A stretch of 64,000 bases of DNA. Source: Promethearchaeota archaeon. GTDB taxonomy: Archaea > Asgardarchaeota > Lokiarchaeia > Sigyniarchaeales > SOKP01. Shown here in pieces: positions 42,736 to 52,805 of this stretch; position 1 is the first letter of the stretch, and each line of letters begins with the position of its first letter. The stretch lies in NCBI GenBank assembly GCA_030603385.1, contig JAUVXW010000001.1:186001-250000 (forward strand). The letters run 5' to 3'. The notes beneath the pieces were generated by a model. It made no database searches. It had not been told where the DNA came from and saw nothing but the letters and a program-made list of their open reading frames with translations. Position numbers and translations under genes: made by a program.

Positions 42736-44751
42736 ATGGTTTCGATAAGTAAAGTGGATTCCGACAAAAATAATAATTTTTTAGAGAGGCAACTAAAGAC
42801 ATTAGGTAAAAAGATAAGAATAGATATTTTGAAAAAACTAAAAGTTGCTCATAACCATTTTTCCTTTTCGAAACTCCAAAAAGAAGTCCTGGAACATAAT
42901 TTTTCTTCTGTAAATTTCTCTTTTCATTTAAATGCATTAAAAAAATGTGAACTTATTGATTCATCAGAAGAAGGATATTATATAACGAAATTAGGGAAAC
43001 AAATTTTAAATAATATATTATCAATAGAACAGATCCTCACAGATAGATCCAAAACAAGAATGATTAGGACATCTAAATATTCTAAAGAATTATTTGATTC
43101 AAACAAAATAGAAGAATATCTTGTTGTTGAAGGTGAATTAGATGTTTTTTTAGCTAGACAAATTGCTCGAGAAGTTGAAGAGCGTTTAGCTAAAACAAAT
43201 ATTGAATATTTAACTGCTCCATTAATGCGAGAGTATATAAACGCTATTTTATTAGAAAATGGTTTAGAAGAGGTAAGACATAAGCTTACTAGATTAGGAA
43301 CTCCCCCTTATGAAGTATTTAAATTATTCAATTCAAAAGAAAAAGAAATGACACCAGAAAAATTTATAAAAAGACTAGGTTCTGATGTTTCTGAACAATT
43401 TCTACTTTTAAATCTCCTTCCCAAAAATCTCGCAGATTTATATTTAACAGGAGAAATAGCTCTCCTACATTTAAATTATTGGAGTTTAAGGCCTCTAAGT
43501 ATTTATTTAAACACTGATTCTGTTATTAAGTATATTTTAAAGAATAAATCAAATGTATCAAATAATTTTGAAAAAACCGAAGATTCCATAAAAATAATTT
43601 TAGGTTTCTGTGATTTTCTAAATAAATTTAAACGATTTTACTCTGAAGATTTATTGTTAGGAGATTTTAATAACCATTTTCTCACAAATTTAAATTTACC
43701 AGCAAATAAGTCTTATATCATCGATTTATTAACCTCCCAAATGCTCAGTTTTAATGAAAGCTTTAATGATGGTCAATCACATTTATCCTTAGGATTTAAT
43801 AACACACAGTCTCCAACTAATGCTAGTATTTTAACGGACCAACCAGTAACACAAATCTTATATTCTTTTATTGAGAAGTCAGTAAAGAACAATGGGCCAT
43901 TATTGTTGTTTGGATACTCAGATTTTGTTGCTCAAAATTCAACAAGGGATATTCTTAATGATCTTTTTTCTCATTCCCTAAAAAATAATGTAATTCTCCA
44001 AGATAATGGTTTTTTAAATTTGCAAAATTCTACAATAATAAAAATTTTAGATCCAAAACAAAACAAAATCATTTTAGATAAGATTTTAATTAATTTGCAT
44101 ATGATTTCAGTAGAAGCAAAGCAAAATGATGACACATTTATTGAATTGTTACAGGACAAAATGGAATCGATTTTTAAATTATTCAATTTTAAGAAAAACC
44201 TTGTAAACAAAAAATTAAGTACGGTTAATGATTGGATTAAAATAATCCCGCAGGTATTTGGTGAAAAAGAAGATTGCATAATAAAGGATTCAATAAAGTC
44301 AATAAGTTTTTTTGGATTAAATAAAGCAATTCTAAATCATTGTGGTATAGAACTTGATAGAACGGAAACTAGTACTTCATTTGCATTAAATATCTTATCT
44401 TTTATGAAAAAACTTATTGAAGAAAAGAATGAATTAGAAAATGAATACTATACTTTGACGCAACCCCATAATGATAAATATTTACAAGATTGCTGGAATA
44501 ATGGAATCTCACATAGTGGACACAACATTTACTATTATTCATCTAAAATTATTAGAGAGAACTCTACTTTATCTTTAGTTAAAAAAATTTCCCTATTTAA
44601 AAAATTTGAAAATATATTAAATGGGGGGTCAATATTTGATCAATCTATTAATGCAAATGATATCTCCCTTAACAATTATCTAAAAATGTTAATTGATTCA
44701 AAAATTAATGCTTTTTCTTTAAGTAATTTTGAAAATTATGTAAGAAATTAA
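42736..44751 (+). CDS. Winged-HTH + ATP-cone + degenerate anaerobic ribonucleotide reductase (NrdD)-like protein
   Basis: wHTH: LGKKIRIDILKKLKVAHNHFSFSKLQKEV..FHLNALKKCELIDSSEEGYYITKLGKQIL. ATP-cone: SKELFDSNKIEEYLVVEGELDVFLARQIAREVEERLAKTNIEYLTAPLMREYINAILLENGLEEVRHKLTRLGTPPYEV. NrdD-like: LYLTGEIALLHLNYWSLRPLSIYLN, GHNIYYYSSKIIRENSTLSLVKKISLFKKFENILNGGSIFD. Ends before any glycyl-radical or Cys4 zinc motif. Confidence 0.75.
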   Translation: MVSISKVDSDKNNNFLERQLKTLGKKIRIDILKKLKVAHNHFSFSKLQKEVLEHNFSSVNFSFHLNALKKCELIDSSEEGYYITKLGKQILNNILSIEQILTDRSKTRMIRTSKYSKELFDSNKIEEYLVVEGELDVFLARQIAREVEERLAKTNIEYLTAPLMREYINAILLENGLEEVRHKLTRLGTPPYEVFKLFNSKEKEMTPEKFIKRLGSDVSEQFLLLNLLPKNLADLYLTGEIALLHLNYWSLRPLSIYLNTDSVIKYILKNKSNVSNNFEKTEDSIKIILGFCDFLNKFKRFYSEDLLLGDFNNHFLTNLNLPANKSYIIDLLTSQMLSFNESFNDGQSHLSLGFNNTQSPTNASILTDQPVTQILYSFIEKSVKNNGPLLLFGYSDFVAQNSTRDILNDLFSHSLKNNVILQDNGFLNLQNSTIIKILDPKQNKIILDKILINLHMISVEAKQNDDTFIELLQDKMESIFKLFNFKKNLVNKKLSTVNDWIKIIPQVFGEKEDCIIKDSIKSISFFGLNKAILNHCGIELDRTETSTSFALNILSFMKKLIEEKNELENEYYTLTQPHNDKYLQDCWNNGISHSGHNIYYYSSKIIRENSTLSLVKKISLFKKFENILNGGSIFDQSINANDISLNNYLKMLIDSKINAFSLSNFENYVRN

Positions 44752-44778
44752 AAATTAGAAGTGATATCTTCGGTTCCT

Positions 44779-45696
44779 TTATTCTATCATTAATTCTGCT
44801 AAAAGGGCTTTTCTCATCGGAATACCATAAGAAGCTTGTTTAAAATAAATTGCCTTTTCAGAATTATCAACACCAGGAGAAATTTCTGTTATTCGAGGTA
44901 AAGGATGTAATAAACGAAATTCATCCTTTGTGTTTTCAAGATCATTTTCTCTAAAAGTGTAAAAATCTTTCACTTTTTCATATTCTTCTAAATCAATAAA
45001 CCTTTCTTTCTGAACTCGGGTCATATAAAGTACATCTAATATGTTTAAAATCTTTCTGTAATCCGTTATTTCCTTATATTTCATATGTCGTTGTTGTAAG
45101 AAATCTTTATCTCGATTTCTCATTTTCAATTCGACAGGACTTATGAAATAAATATTAACATCAAAATTAGATAAAAGAATTGAGAGTGAATGGACTGTTC
45201 TGCCATACTTAAGGTCTCCCATTAATCCTATATTCAAGCCATTCAATGTGCCGAATTCTTCAGTTATGGTTAAGAGATCTAATAATGCTTGAGTGGGATG
45301 TTCTCCACTTCCAGAACCCGCATTAATGACTGGGACCTGTGCGAATTTTGAAGCCATTCTCGCAGCACCTTCAAGCGAGTGCCTCATCACAATACAATCA
45401 CAATAATTTTCTACTGTCCTAATTGTATCCGCAATACTCTCGCCTTTTTTAATGGAGGAAACATCTCCAGAATGAAACCCAATTACATTCCCTCCTAATC
45501 TATACATGGCAGATTCAAAACTAAGTCGAGTACGAGTAGAAGGTTCGAAAAACAAGGTTGCAAGAATTTTACCCCTCAGAAGATTTGAGTTTCTTTCACT
45601 TATCATTTCTTTGCCTTTATTCAAGAAATACGCAATATCTTCTCTATCAAATTGCTTTGCACTTATTATTCCTTCGGCAAATTTCTCATGAAGCAT
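44779..45696 (-). CDS. pyrB: Aspartate carbamoyltransferase catalytic subunit
   Basis: FFEPSTRTRLSFESAMYRLGG; HPTQALLDLLTI; MTRVQKERF; HPLPRITEI. Confidence 0.97.
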   Translation of the reverse strand: MLHEKFAEGIISAKQFDREDIAYFLNKGKEMISERNSNLLRGKILATLFFEPSTRTRLSFESAMYRLGGNVIGFHSGDVSSIKKGESIADTIRTVENYCDCIVMRHSLEGAARMASKFAQVPVINAGSGSGEHPTQALLDLLTITEEFGTLNGLNIGLMGDLKYGRTVHSLSILLSNFDVNIYFISPVELKMRNRDKDFLQQRHMKYKEITDYRKILNILDVLYMTRVQKERFIDLEEYEKVKDFYTFRENDLENTKDEFRLLHPLPRITEISPGVDNSEKAIYFKQASYGIPMRKALLAELMIE

Positions 45697-45856
45697 TTAA
45701 ATTCTCATTTATAATGTTTTTATTAACATTATGAAAGTAAGATTTAAATTTTTTATTATTAAACTATGGTTTTTCAAAAGAAATAGGCTAAACTAATAAA
45801 ATTTAAAATTTATAAATAATTAAATTAGTTAATTAGATAAAATTAATATTTTAAAT

Positions 45857-46138
45857 ATGAAGTACCCTAAAACCACAAGGAAATATTGCCCCAGTTGTCG
45901 TTCACATCAGATACATAATGTTTCATTGTACAAAAAGGGCAAAGAACGTGCTCTTAATCATGGAAGACGTCGATTAGAGAGGAAGAAAAGAGGTTATGGA
46001 AGTTTTCCAAAAGAGATTTTTAAAAAAAACGCAAAAACTAATAAAAGAAGCACTCCTGTTTTAGAATGTACTAAGTGCAATAAGAAGCAATACGCCAAAT
46101 CCTATCGTGTTAAAAGACTTGAATTACAAGAAGTATAA
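45857..46138 (+). CDS. rpl44e: 50S ribosomal protein L44e
   Basis: KYPKTTRKYCPSCRSHQIHNVSLYKKGKERALNHGRRR. Confidence 0.96.
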   Translation: MKYPKTTRKYCPSCRSHQIHNVSLYKKGKERALNHGRRRLERKKRGYGSFPKEIFKKNAKTNKRSTPVLECTKCNKKQYAKSYRVKRLELQEV

Positions 46139-46159
46139 CCAATAAGGAGGTAAAAATTA

Positions 46160-46366
46160 ATGGCAAACAATAAAAAATCAAAAATTCTAATACCGCAACC
46201 AAAAAGTAGGTTTTTACGTGTGAAATGTTTAAATTGCGGAAACCAGCAAATTATTTTTGGATGTTCGGCAACTGATGTGGAATGTTTAGTGTGTGGAAAA
46301 ACTTTACTCCAATCCACGGGTGGTAAAGCTCGAATTCTTACTAAAATTTTAGAAGTTCTTTCTTAA
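46160..46366 (+). CDS. rps27e: 30S ribosomal protein S27e
   Basis: [36 protein letters not shown]. Confidence 0.96.
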   Translation: MANNKKSKILIPQPKSRFLRVKCLNCGNQQIIFGCSATDVECLVCGKTLLQSTGGKARILTKILEVLS

Positions 46367-46485
46367 TTACAAATTTTTGCGTTCTATTCCTTCTTGATTT
46401 AATAAGTTCGTGAAACCGAACTTTCACGATTAAACTTCAATATCGTAGTAATATAATTATTTAGTTTTCCAGATAAAAAATTTTA

Positions 46486-46818
46486 TTACTCTTCACGCCA
46501 CGTGTGTTTACACTTTACACATCTAAAAAAATGAGTACTTGGCTCATCAGAGCTTCTAATTTGTATATGCCAAGTTTCAGCCTCCTTATGTTGACATTTG
46601 GGGCAAATTTTTTTAACTATAGGATGAATAGAAATTTTATCTTCTTTGTTAACTATTATCAGATTTTTTTCTAAAGCTTCTTTCTTCTTCTGAACACTTT
46701 CAAAATCTATTGCAGTGTCTAGATTTTCTTGATAACCACACTTACATGCAAGATATCCGTTTCCATCTTCCGTTTTTTTGCGTAAAAGATTTGAACACTC
46801 TGGACAGAATTGTACCAT
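46486..46818 (-). CDS. tfs: Transcription factor S (TFIIS/RpoM-like)
   Basis: FCPECSNLL; KICPKCQHKEAETWHIQIRSSDEPSTHFFRCVKCKHTWRE. Confidence 0.95.
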   Translation of the reverse strand: MVQFCPECSNLLRKKTEDGNGYLACKCGYQENLDTAIDFESVQKKKEALEKNLIIVNKEDKISIHPIVKKICPKCQHKEAETWHIQIRSSDEPSTHFFRCVKCKHTWREE

Positions 46819-46843
46819 TTGTTATATCCTATAGTTTTTCTTA

Positions 46844-47161
46844 TTATTCATATTCCTTTTTTAATTCATAAAGCTTTAGATAGTATTTAAAATTTAATTT
46901 ATTCATGTCTTGGATGATTTCTGCCACAATTGTTTTTCCTCCATCCATACTAATGACAAGTTCACCAATGACATTAATTAAATCATTTTTCTTATTTCTA
47001 AAATCAAGATTTTTAATATCAACATTAATTTGTCCGGTTTTATCATCTAAAATGAGGTGTTCTTTTTCAATAAGATCTTTTATATAACCAGTTACTTGAA
47101 TTCTAACATCATTATTTTTGATATCTTTTATCGTTCTTTGTTTCGCAGATTGTGATGACAT
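46844..47161 (-). CDS. OB-fold protein (RPA32/Stn1-like ssDNA-binding candidate)
   Basis: RTIKDIKNNDVRIQVTGYIKDLIEKEHLILDDKTGQINVDI pattern; beside TFS and PCNA. Confidence 0.6.
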   Translation of the reverse strand: MSSQSAKQRTIKDIKNNDVRIQVTGYIKDLIEKEHLILDDKTGQINVDIKNLDFRNKKNDLINVIGELVISMDGGKTIVAEIIQDMNKLNFKYYLKLYELKKEYE

Positions 47162-47339
47162 TTTTTCTTTAAAAAACTCAAAATTTAATACTACTATACA
47201 TTGAAAATTTAGGATAAGTATAAATAATTAATTTAATACATAGAATTGATTTTATTAAAAGACTAATATTAAACATTATTAATAATGCTAATAAAACATT
47301 ATTATCTTAATTATAATTGAATAAAGGTACTGAAAGAAT

Positions 47340-48143
47340 ATGAGCTTTACGTTAAAATTGGAAAATAGTCGGATATTGAAAGGGATTGTTGAAACTCTTG
47401 CCAGTATTATAGATGAAACTGAGTTTCGAGTCACTCCTAAAGAGTTTACAATTTCAGCGATGGATCCTAGTAGAATCTGTTTATTAAAATTATCGTTAAA
47501 AAAGGATGATTTTGATGATTATCAATGTAGTAAAGAATCAAAAGTTGGTTTAAATTTGGATGATCTGGATAAGATCTTGAAGAGGAGTGCTGCTAATGAT
47601 TCGGTTGAGATTGACTTTAACGAAACTGACCAAAAAATAAAAATAAAAATGCAAAGGGAAGGAGTATCACGAACAAGAACATTTAGTCTAGCTTTATTAG
47701 ATATTGATATCGAAGAAATTCCAATGGATAATTTACTAAAGATAGAATATCCATCGAGTTGGGTATTAGACCCAGATTTTTTAGTAGAGGCAATAAAGGA
47801 TGCTGAAATTTATTCCGAAATTCTTAATATAAACGCCAATGAAGGACAGGGACTCATTTTTAGCTCATCAGGGCAAATTGGTGAAATGGAATACGATCTC
47901 AATGAAGATGATTTAATCGAGAGTGAACTCCAAGGTTCAAGCAGCGGGGCTTATTCCTTAACATTTCTTAAAGCTATTTTAAAAATTGCTTCAATTACAG
48001 AGAAATTGGAAATATCTTTAAAGACTGATCATCCCTTGAAAATGAATTTTGATCTTCTTGAAGGTGGAAAACTAAGCTACTTCCTTGCACCAAGAGTAGA
48101 AGAAGAAGAATTTGATGAAAACGAGGATATGGACGAATTTTAA
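47340..48143 (+). CDS. pcn: PCNA sliding clamp
   Basis: FTISAMDPSRICLLKLSL; KMNFDLLEGGKLSYFLAPRVE. Confidence 0.96.
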   Translation: MSFTLKLENSRILKGIVETLASIIDETEFRVTPKEFTISAMDPSRICLLKLSLKKDDFDDYQCSKESKVGLNLDDLDKILKRSAANDSVEIDFNETDQKIKIKMQREGVSRTRTFSLALLDIDIEEIPMDNLLKIEYPSSWVLDPDFLVEAIKDAEIYSEILNINANEGQGLIFSSSGQIGEMEYDLNEDDLIESELQGSSSGAYSLTFLKAILKIASITEKLEISLKTDHPLKMNFDLLEGGKLSYFLAPRVEEEEFDENEDMDEF

Positions 48144-48265
48144 TCAGCTCCTTTTTTATTAAAATTATTATAAAACCAATTAACTCGTAATAATTAAAAC
48201 AAAATATCAATCATTTTCAAATAGATTAATTTATTTCCTTTTTAAAAAGTGAGGTAACAGGAGCT

Positions 48266-49459
48266 TTGAGCATTCCAACTGAATTAATAAATCGTTATCC
48301 ATGGCTCCCATCGTTAAAAAAACATTATTCTGAAATTGCTTCAAGATCTCCATCTATGTTCATTTCCGAAGTATTTTCAAAAGACTTTGGGAGTGATTTA
48401 AAAGAAAGACTTTTAGATTTATTTGAAGCAGCTTTCGATAATTTGGAAGAAATTTCTGATTACAAAAGTGATAGGTTAAATGTATATGTATATTTATTAT
48501 TAAATATCTTTCTCTATGCTTTAGATAATCAAATGATTACTAATCGATTAGCCAATCTCTATTCTAAAATAACCTATAACGAGTTAATCAAAGAAAATAA
48601 TGATGCTAATCTCTATAACATATGCCAAGATCTAGGGTTAAAAATAAGGTATTATGAACCACCAATTAATTATGGCGTGAATATTGTAAAAGATCATCAT
48701 CAAAAACTTGAGACTAATTTCACAATTCATTTTATTGATTATTTAAGTCTTGCATCAAACTTAAGAGATGAATACAGAAAATTAGCACATAATTCTCTTT
48801 TAGAGGGTTATGTATTCATTCAAAACAAAAGACTAATTCGTCTAATTCAAGAATATGTAAGAAATAAACTTCTTATTAAAGAAGCTGAGGATAAAGAATC
48901 ATTAAAAGCATTTTTAAAAGAAGTTTCAGATATTAAAGATTTCAAAGAGATACTTGAAAAAGTTTTAAATACGTGGACAGAACGAAAAGAAGAGTTTGAA
49001 TACACATTTAAAATTAATTTTGAAAGTGAAACAGAATTATTAACATTATTTCCTCCATGTGTAAATGAAATACTGAAGAAAACACAAGAAGGCCAAAATC
49101 TAATTCATAACGAAAGGCTTTTTATTGTTTGGTTTTTACTTGCTCTTGAATATCCCGTGGAGAAGGTTGTGGATTTATTTTCAACATTACCTGATTTTAA
49201 CAGAGAGAAAACTACCTACCAAGTCAATTATGCAAAAAAGAAAAATTATATTCCATATAAATGCTTAACATTAAAGTCTCTAAATTTATGCTTAGCCGTA
49301 AAATATAAGGATGAGCTATGTTTAACTGGTTATGGTTCAGTTGAACCTAGTGAAAGAAAAAAAATAGCTCATCCCTTATTTTATACTCGGATAAAGAAAT
49401 ATAGGGCCTCTAGAGATGAGAATTACAAAAAAAAAGAATTAGCCAAAGAAAATGAGTGA
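48266..49459 (+). CDS. priL: DNA primase large subunit PriL
   Basis: Between PCNA and PriS; FPPCVNEI and downstream Cys-containing FeS-region residues. Confidence 0.9.
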   Translation: MSIPTELINRYPWLPSLKKHYSEIASRSPSMFISEVFSKDFGSDLKERLLDLFEAAFDNLEEISDYKSDRLNVYVYLLLNIFLYALDNQMITNRLANLYSKITYNELIKENNDANLYNICQDLGLKIRYYEPPINYGVNIVKDHHQKLETNFTIHFIDYLSLASNLRDEYRKLAHNSLLEGYVFIQNKRLIRLIQEYVRNKLLIKEAEDKESLKAFLKEVSDIKDFKEILEKVLNTWTERKEEFEYTFKINFESETELLTLFPPCVNEILKKTQEGQNLIHNERLFIVWFLLALEYPVEKVVDLFSTLPDFNREKTTYQVNYAKKKNYIPYKCLTLKSLNLCLAVKYKDELCLTGYGSVEPSERKKIAHPLFYTRIKKYRASRDENYKKKELAKENE

Positions 49460-50738
49460 TATCGCATATCTAAAACGCCTATTCCGAACATATTATAAAG
49501 AGAAGAGATCAGAAATCCCCACCGTAAGTTTATTTGACAATCGAGAATTCGGTTATATTCCATGGGATAAACAAATAATAATGAAAAGACACATGAGTTT
49601 TAAAAGTCAAGATAGTATAACAAAACATTTAATTAATGAGGGGCCCAGACATGTTTATTTTAGTGGTGCTCTTTATGAACAACCAGAAATCCAAGATATG
49701 GACGGGAAAGGCTATCAGGGTTGCGATTTTATTGTTGATATTGATGTAGATCATTTTTATACTCCTTGTAAGGAAGATCATGATTTCTGGTATTGTAAGG
49801 AATGTGGAAAAAGCGGATTGGGAATGGTACATAAGTGTCCCAAATGTGGTAAATCAAAAATTAAAACATTAGCATGGATTTGTGATAAATGTTTAGATGT
49901 CGCTAAAGGAGAAATAATTAAATTGATTTATGATTTTTTAATTCCTGATTTTGGGATAAGCTTAAGCCAAATGAGGATAGCTTTTTCAGGGCATCGAGGT
50001 TATCACTTGAAAATTGAAAGTGAACAAATTAGAAATCTGTCCAGTAATGAGAGGAGGGAAATTGCAGATTATGTATCAGGAGAAAATATCTCCCTTGAAA
50101 TTTTAGGCTTACAGAAGAAGAGTGGAACTTTTTATAGTTTTTCAGGTGATACCTATGGGTGGCCAAAGAAGATTATTAGAAAAACTTATGAAATACTGAA
50201 AAAACCTAATTCAGAAATTCATGAATTGTTATCAGAAAAAGAAAAATTCGATTTTAGCGATAATTATATTAAGGGCTTTCTAAATTCTAAGCAAGATTTT
50301 ATTGATAAGATTGCTAATAATAAATACTTTATATTACCCTCAATTGAGGGTTTTGGAATGACTAATTGGAGAAAATTTTTCACAGGAATAGTTCATGAAG
50401 TTGGAGTAGAAATTGATACTCCTGTAACTATTGATATCCATAGACTGATCAGGTATCCTGGATCTTTACATGGAAAGACTGGGTTTAAAGTCCAAGAAAT
50501 ATTTCCTGATGAGCTTGATGATTTTAATCCCTTAGATGAAGTAAATGAAAAACTAGATCCAATTGTTTTTGAAAGCAAGGTGCAAACTACTCAGAAATTG
50601 GAAGTATTAGAGGCACAAGTACCAGCCACAAAAATCAAAGGGAAAACTTATGGACCTTATACTAAAGGTGAAATAATCGAAGTCCCTCATCATATTGCTA
50701 TATTCCTTTTATGCAAAGAAGTAGTAAAAACCATATAA
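49452..50738 (+). CDS. priS: DNA primase small subunit PriS with an expanded zinc-knuckle insert
   Basis: VDIDVDHFYTPC catalytic Asp pair; YCKECG..HKCPKCGKSKIK..WICDKCL; FSGHRGYHLKIE. Confidence 0.95.
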   Translation: MSDIAYLKRLFRTYYKEKRSEIPTVSLFDNREFGYIPWDKQIIMKRHMSFKSQDSITKHLINEGPRHVYFSGALYEQPEIQDMDGKGYQGCDFIVDIDVDHFYTPCKEDHDFWYCKECGKSGLGMVHKCPKCGKSKIKTLAWICDKCLDVAKGEIIKLIYDFLIPDFGISLSQMRIAFSGHRGYHLKIESEQIRNLSSNERREIADYVSGENISLEILGLQKKSGTFYSFSGDTYGWPKKIIRKTYEILKKPNSEIHELLSEKEKFDFSDNYIKGFLNSKQDFIDKIANNKYFILPSIEGFGMTNWRKFFTGIVHEVGVEIDTPVTIDIHRLIRYPGSLHGKTGFKVQEIFPDELDDFNPLDEVNEKLDPIVFESKVQTTQKLEVLEAQVPATKIKGKTYGPYTKGEIIEVPHHIAIFLLCKEVVKTI

Positions 50739-50799
50739 GTTAAAAATTTATTTACATGAACACTAGTTTAGTATATTAAAGTGAAAAGTTTCGATATTA

Positions 50800-51468
50800 A
50801 TGGATTTAAAAAAAGATTATGAGAATCTTTATCAGCATTGGCTTAATGAATTCCAACAAGTAGATTTAACTAAATTAAATCAGAAACTTTTTGATAAATA
50901 TAGTAAACTTTTAAATTCTATTGATAATCATCAAGAAAATGGAACTGATAATATTAAATTCCAAGTATTTGAATCTTATAAAAAAAATATTAACTATTTA
51001 TACGAAGATCTTTTAAGGATGAGAGAGCTTAAAATTATCAATACCGCTCTTGCTCTTAAAGAAATTAATATTGGTAATGTTATTGAAGCTGAAAAATTAC
51101 TTTACCAAAATTTAGTAAGTTCAATTAAAGGATATAAAAAAGTAAAAGCTATTTCGATTTTTGAAGGTGGAGAAGAATTAAAAACTGAAGAAATTATTGA
51201 ATCTAAAGTTGAAATTGAACCAGAAATTGGACAATCAGAATTATCCTTAAAAGAAAAAGAATCTATTATCTCTGAAATAGCCAATGAACAAAAGACAGAA
51301 CAAGTGGATTTTACTTTATTAAGATTTGTAAGGAAAACACCACCATTAGTTGGAATTGATCTTATTAATTATGGGCCATTCGAAGAGGAGGATATTGCTT
51401 ATATTCCCTCTCAAAATGCTATTATCCTTGTATTAGAAAAATTTGCAGAAAAAGTAGAAATCCCTTAA
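50800..51468 (+). CDS. GINS complex subunit (Gins51/15-like)
   Basis: Alpha-helical A domain then VRKTPPLVGIDLINYGPFEEEDIAYIPSQNAIILV; downstream of priLS. Confidence 0.85.
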   Translation: MDLKKDYENLYQHWLNEFQQVDLTKLNQKLFDKYSKLLNSIDNHQENGTDNIKFQVFESYKKNINYLYEDLLRMRELKIINTALALKEINIGNVIEAEKLLYQNLVSSIKGYKKVKAISIFEGGEELKTEEIIESKVEIEPEIGQSELSLKEKESIISEIANEQKTEQVDFTLLRFVRKTPPLVGIDLINYGPFEEEDIAYIPSQNAIILVLEKFAEKVEIP

Positions 51469-51471
51469 TAA

Positions 51472-51657
51472 TCAGTTAAATTTTTTTTCAAATTCTTCTT
51501 TAAAATAGATTAATCGATATTTACCATATTTATCCATTAAAGAAAATTTTGGAGGTCTTGGATTTACCAACTGACCCTTACAGTAACGACACTTTGAATT
51601 AGGGTTTGCTAAACCGTATCTCTTACAGCTACTACACTTCTGTAAATATTTTGTCAT
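51472..51657 (-). CDS. nop10: H/ACA RNP protein Nop10
   Basis: MTKYLQKCSSCKRYGLANPNSKCRYCKGQLVNPRPPKFSLMDKYGKYR. Confidence 0.95.
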   Translation of the reverse strand: MTKYLQKCSSCKRYGLANPNSKCRYCKGQLVNPRPPKFSLMDKYGKYRLIYFKEEFEKKFN

Positions 51658-51685
51658 AGGATAGTCAAATATATTAATTTAGGAT

Positions 51686-52507
51686 CTAGTCTCTTATGAA
51701 TTCAAATGTACCATTATACTGACCTGTTTTTTGTTCAATAATATCTAAAGCATCAGACAATATATTTTCTGCGTCTAAATAGTCTTTTGTTATAACTTCT
51801 AATCGGTAAAATGGTGCAGCTAAATAATTAATCGTAATATTACGAGTTAACTCTGAGTCAATGACTTTTAAAGCTTCAATTAATGATTCTTTAATTTGCT
51901 CTATTCCATTTTCTGAATTAAATGATAGCTTAACTTTCCCAGATATACTTACTGTTGAAATTTCTACATTCTCATCTACTATTTTTAATAATACCGTTCT
52001 AATTTCGTCAGTAACTCCTTCTAAATTGCTTAAAATCTCTTCTCCGTGTTCCTTCAGATTCTCTATAGCCTCCTGATAAGTATCAAAAAAATCTAAGACA
52101 GGAAATCCAATTAATTCATAAGCTTCATCGAGATTCATGTTAACTCCTTCAGTTTCTGTAAGGAATTGCAATAAATTCTCATATTTCACTGCATATTTCC
52201 ATTCTTTTAGCCTAATCTCTTTCTGAGCTGAATTTACTCTTCTTAATGACATATCGACGTGACCTTTTTCTGGATCAACGCGTAATACACGTAATACTAT
52301 TCTCTGGCCAATTCGAACAAAATTTCTTATATTCTTAATCCACCTAGAGCTTATCTCTGATATATGTATCATTCCTCTTGCTGTTTCCTCAGAATATAAG
52401 CCTTCATAGTCAACCAGATCAACGTAAACATATTGCTTTTGAACTTCAGTAACCTTTGCTATGACAAACTCCCCATCCTTTGGAAATTTTGCTCTACTTT
52501 TTACCAT
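51686..52507 (-). CDS. eif2a: Translation initiation factor aIF2 alpha
   Basis: S1 domain KFPKDGEFVIAKVTEVQKQYVYVDLVDYEGLYSEETARGMIHISEISSRWIKNIRNFVRIGQRIVLRVLRVDPEKGHVDMSLRRV. Confidence 0.96.
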   Translation of the reverse strand: MVKSRAKFPKDGEFVIAKVTEVQKQYVYVDLVDYEGLYSEETARGMIHISEISSRWIKNIRNFVRIGQRIVLRVLRVDPEKGHVDMSLRRVNSAQKEIRLKEWKYAVKYENLLQFLTETEGVNMNLDEAYELIGFPVLDFFDTYQEAIENLKEHGEEILSNLEGVTDEIRTVLLKIVDENVEISTVSISGKVKLSFNSENGIEQIKESLIEALKVIDSELTRNITINYLAAPFYRLEVITKDYLDAENILSDALDIIEQKTGQYNGTFEFIRD

Positions 52508-52805
52508 AATATTAAATAAATATTGTTTATTCTTTTTCTTTTTTTCAATTATTACGTTATTTAACGATCAATAGTTTTTTATTTTTATTATCTTATTCCC
52601 TTGGAGATTAGAAATAATATCAAAAAAACTTATTTGAGTTTGGTATTTGTATAAGAATTAAATTATAAGATGAAAAAGACCTTAAATTTAGTAGAATATA
52701 GAAAAAAATATAAACTCAACAACATTAAAAAATAACATCTAATGAAAATTATTTTAATTTAGAAATTTAAAATTAAAAGAAATAAATCATAATTAATAGA
52801 GGAAA

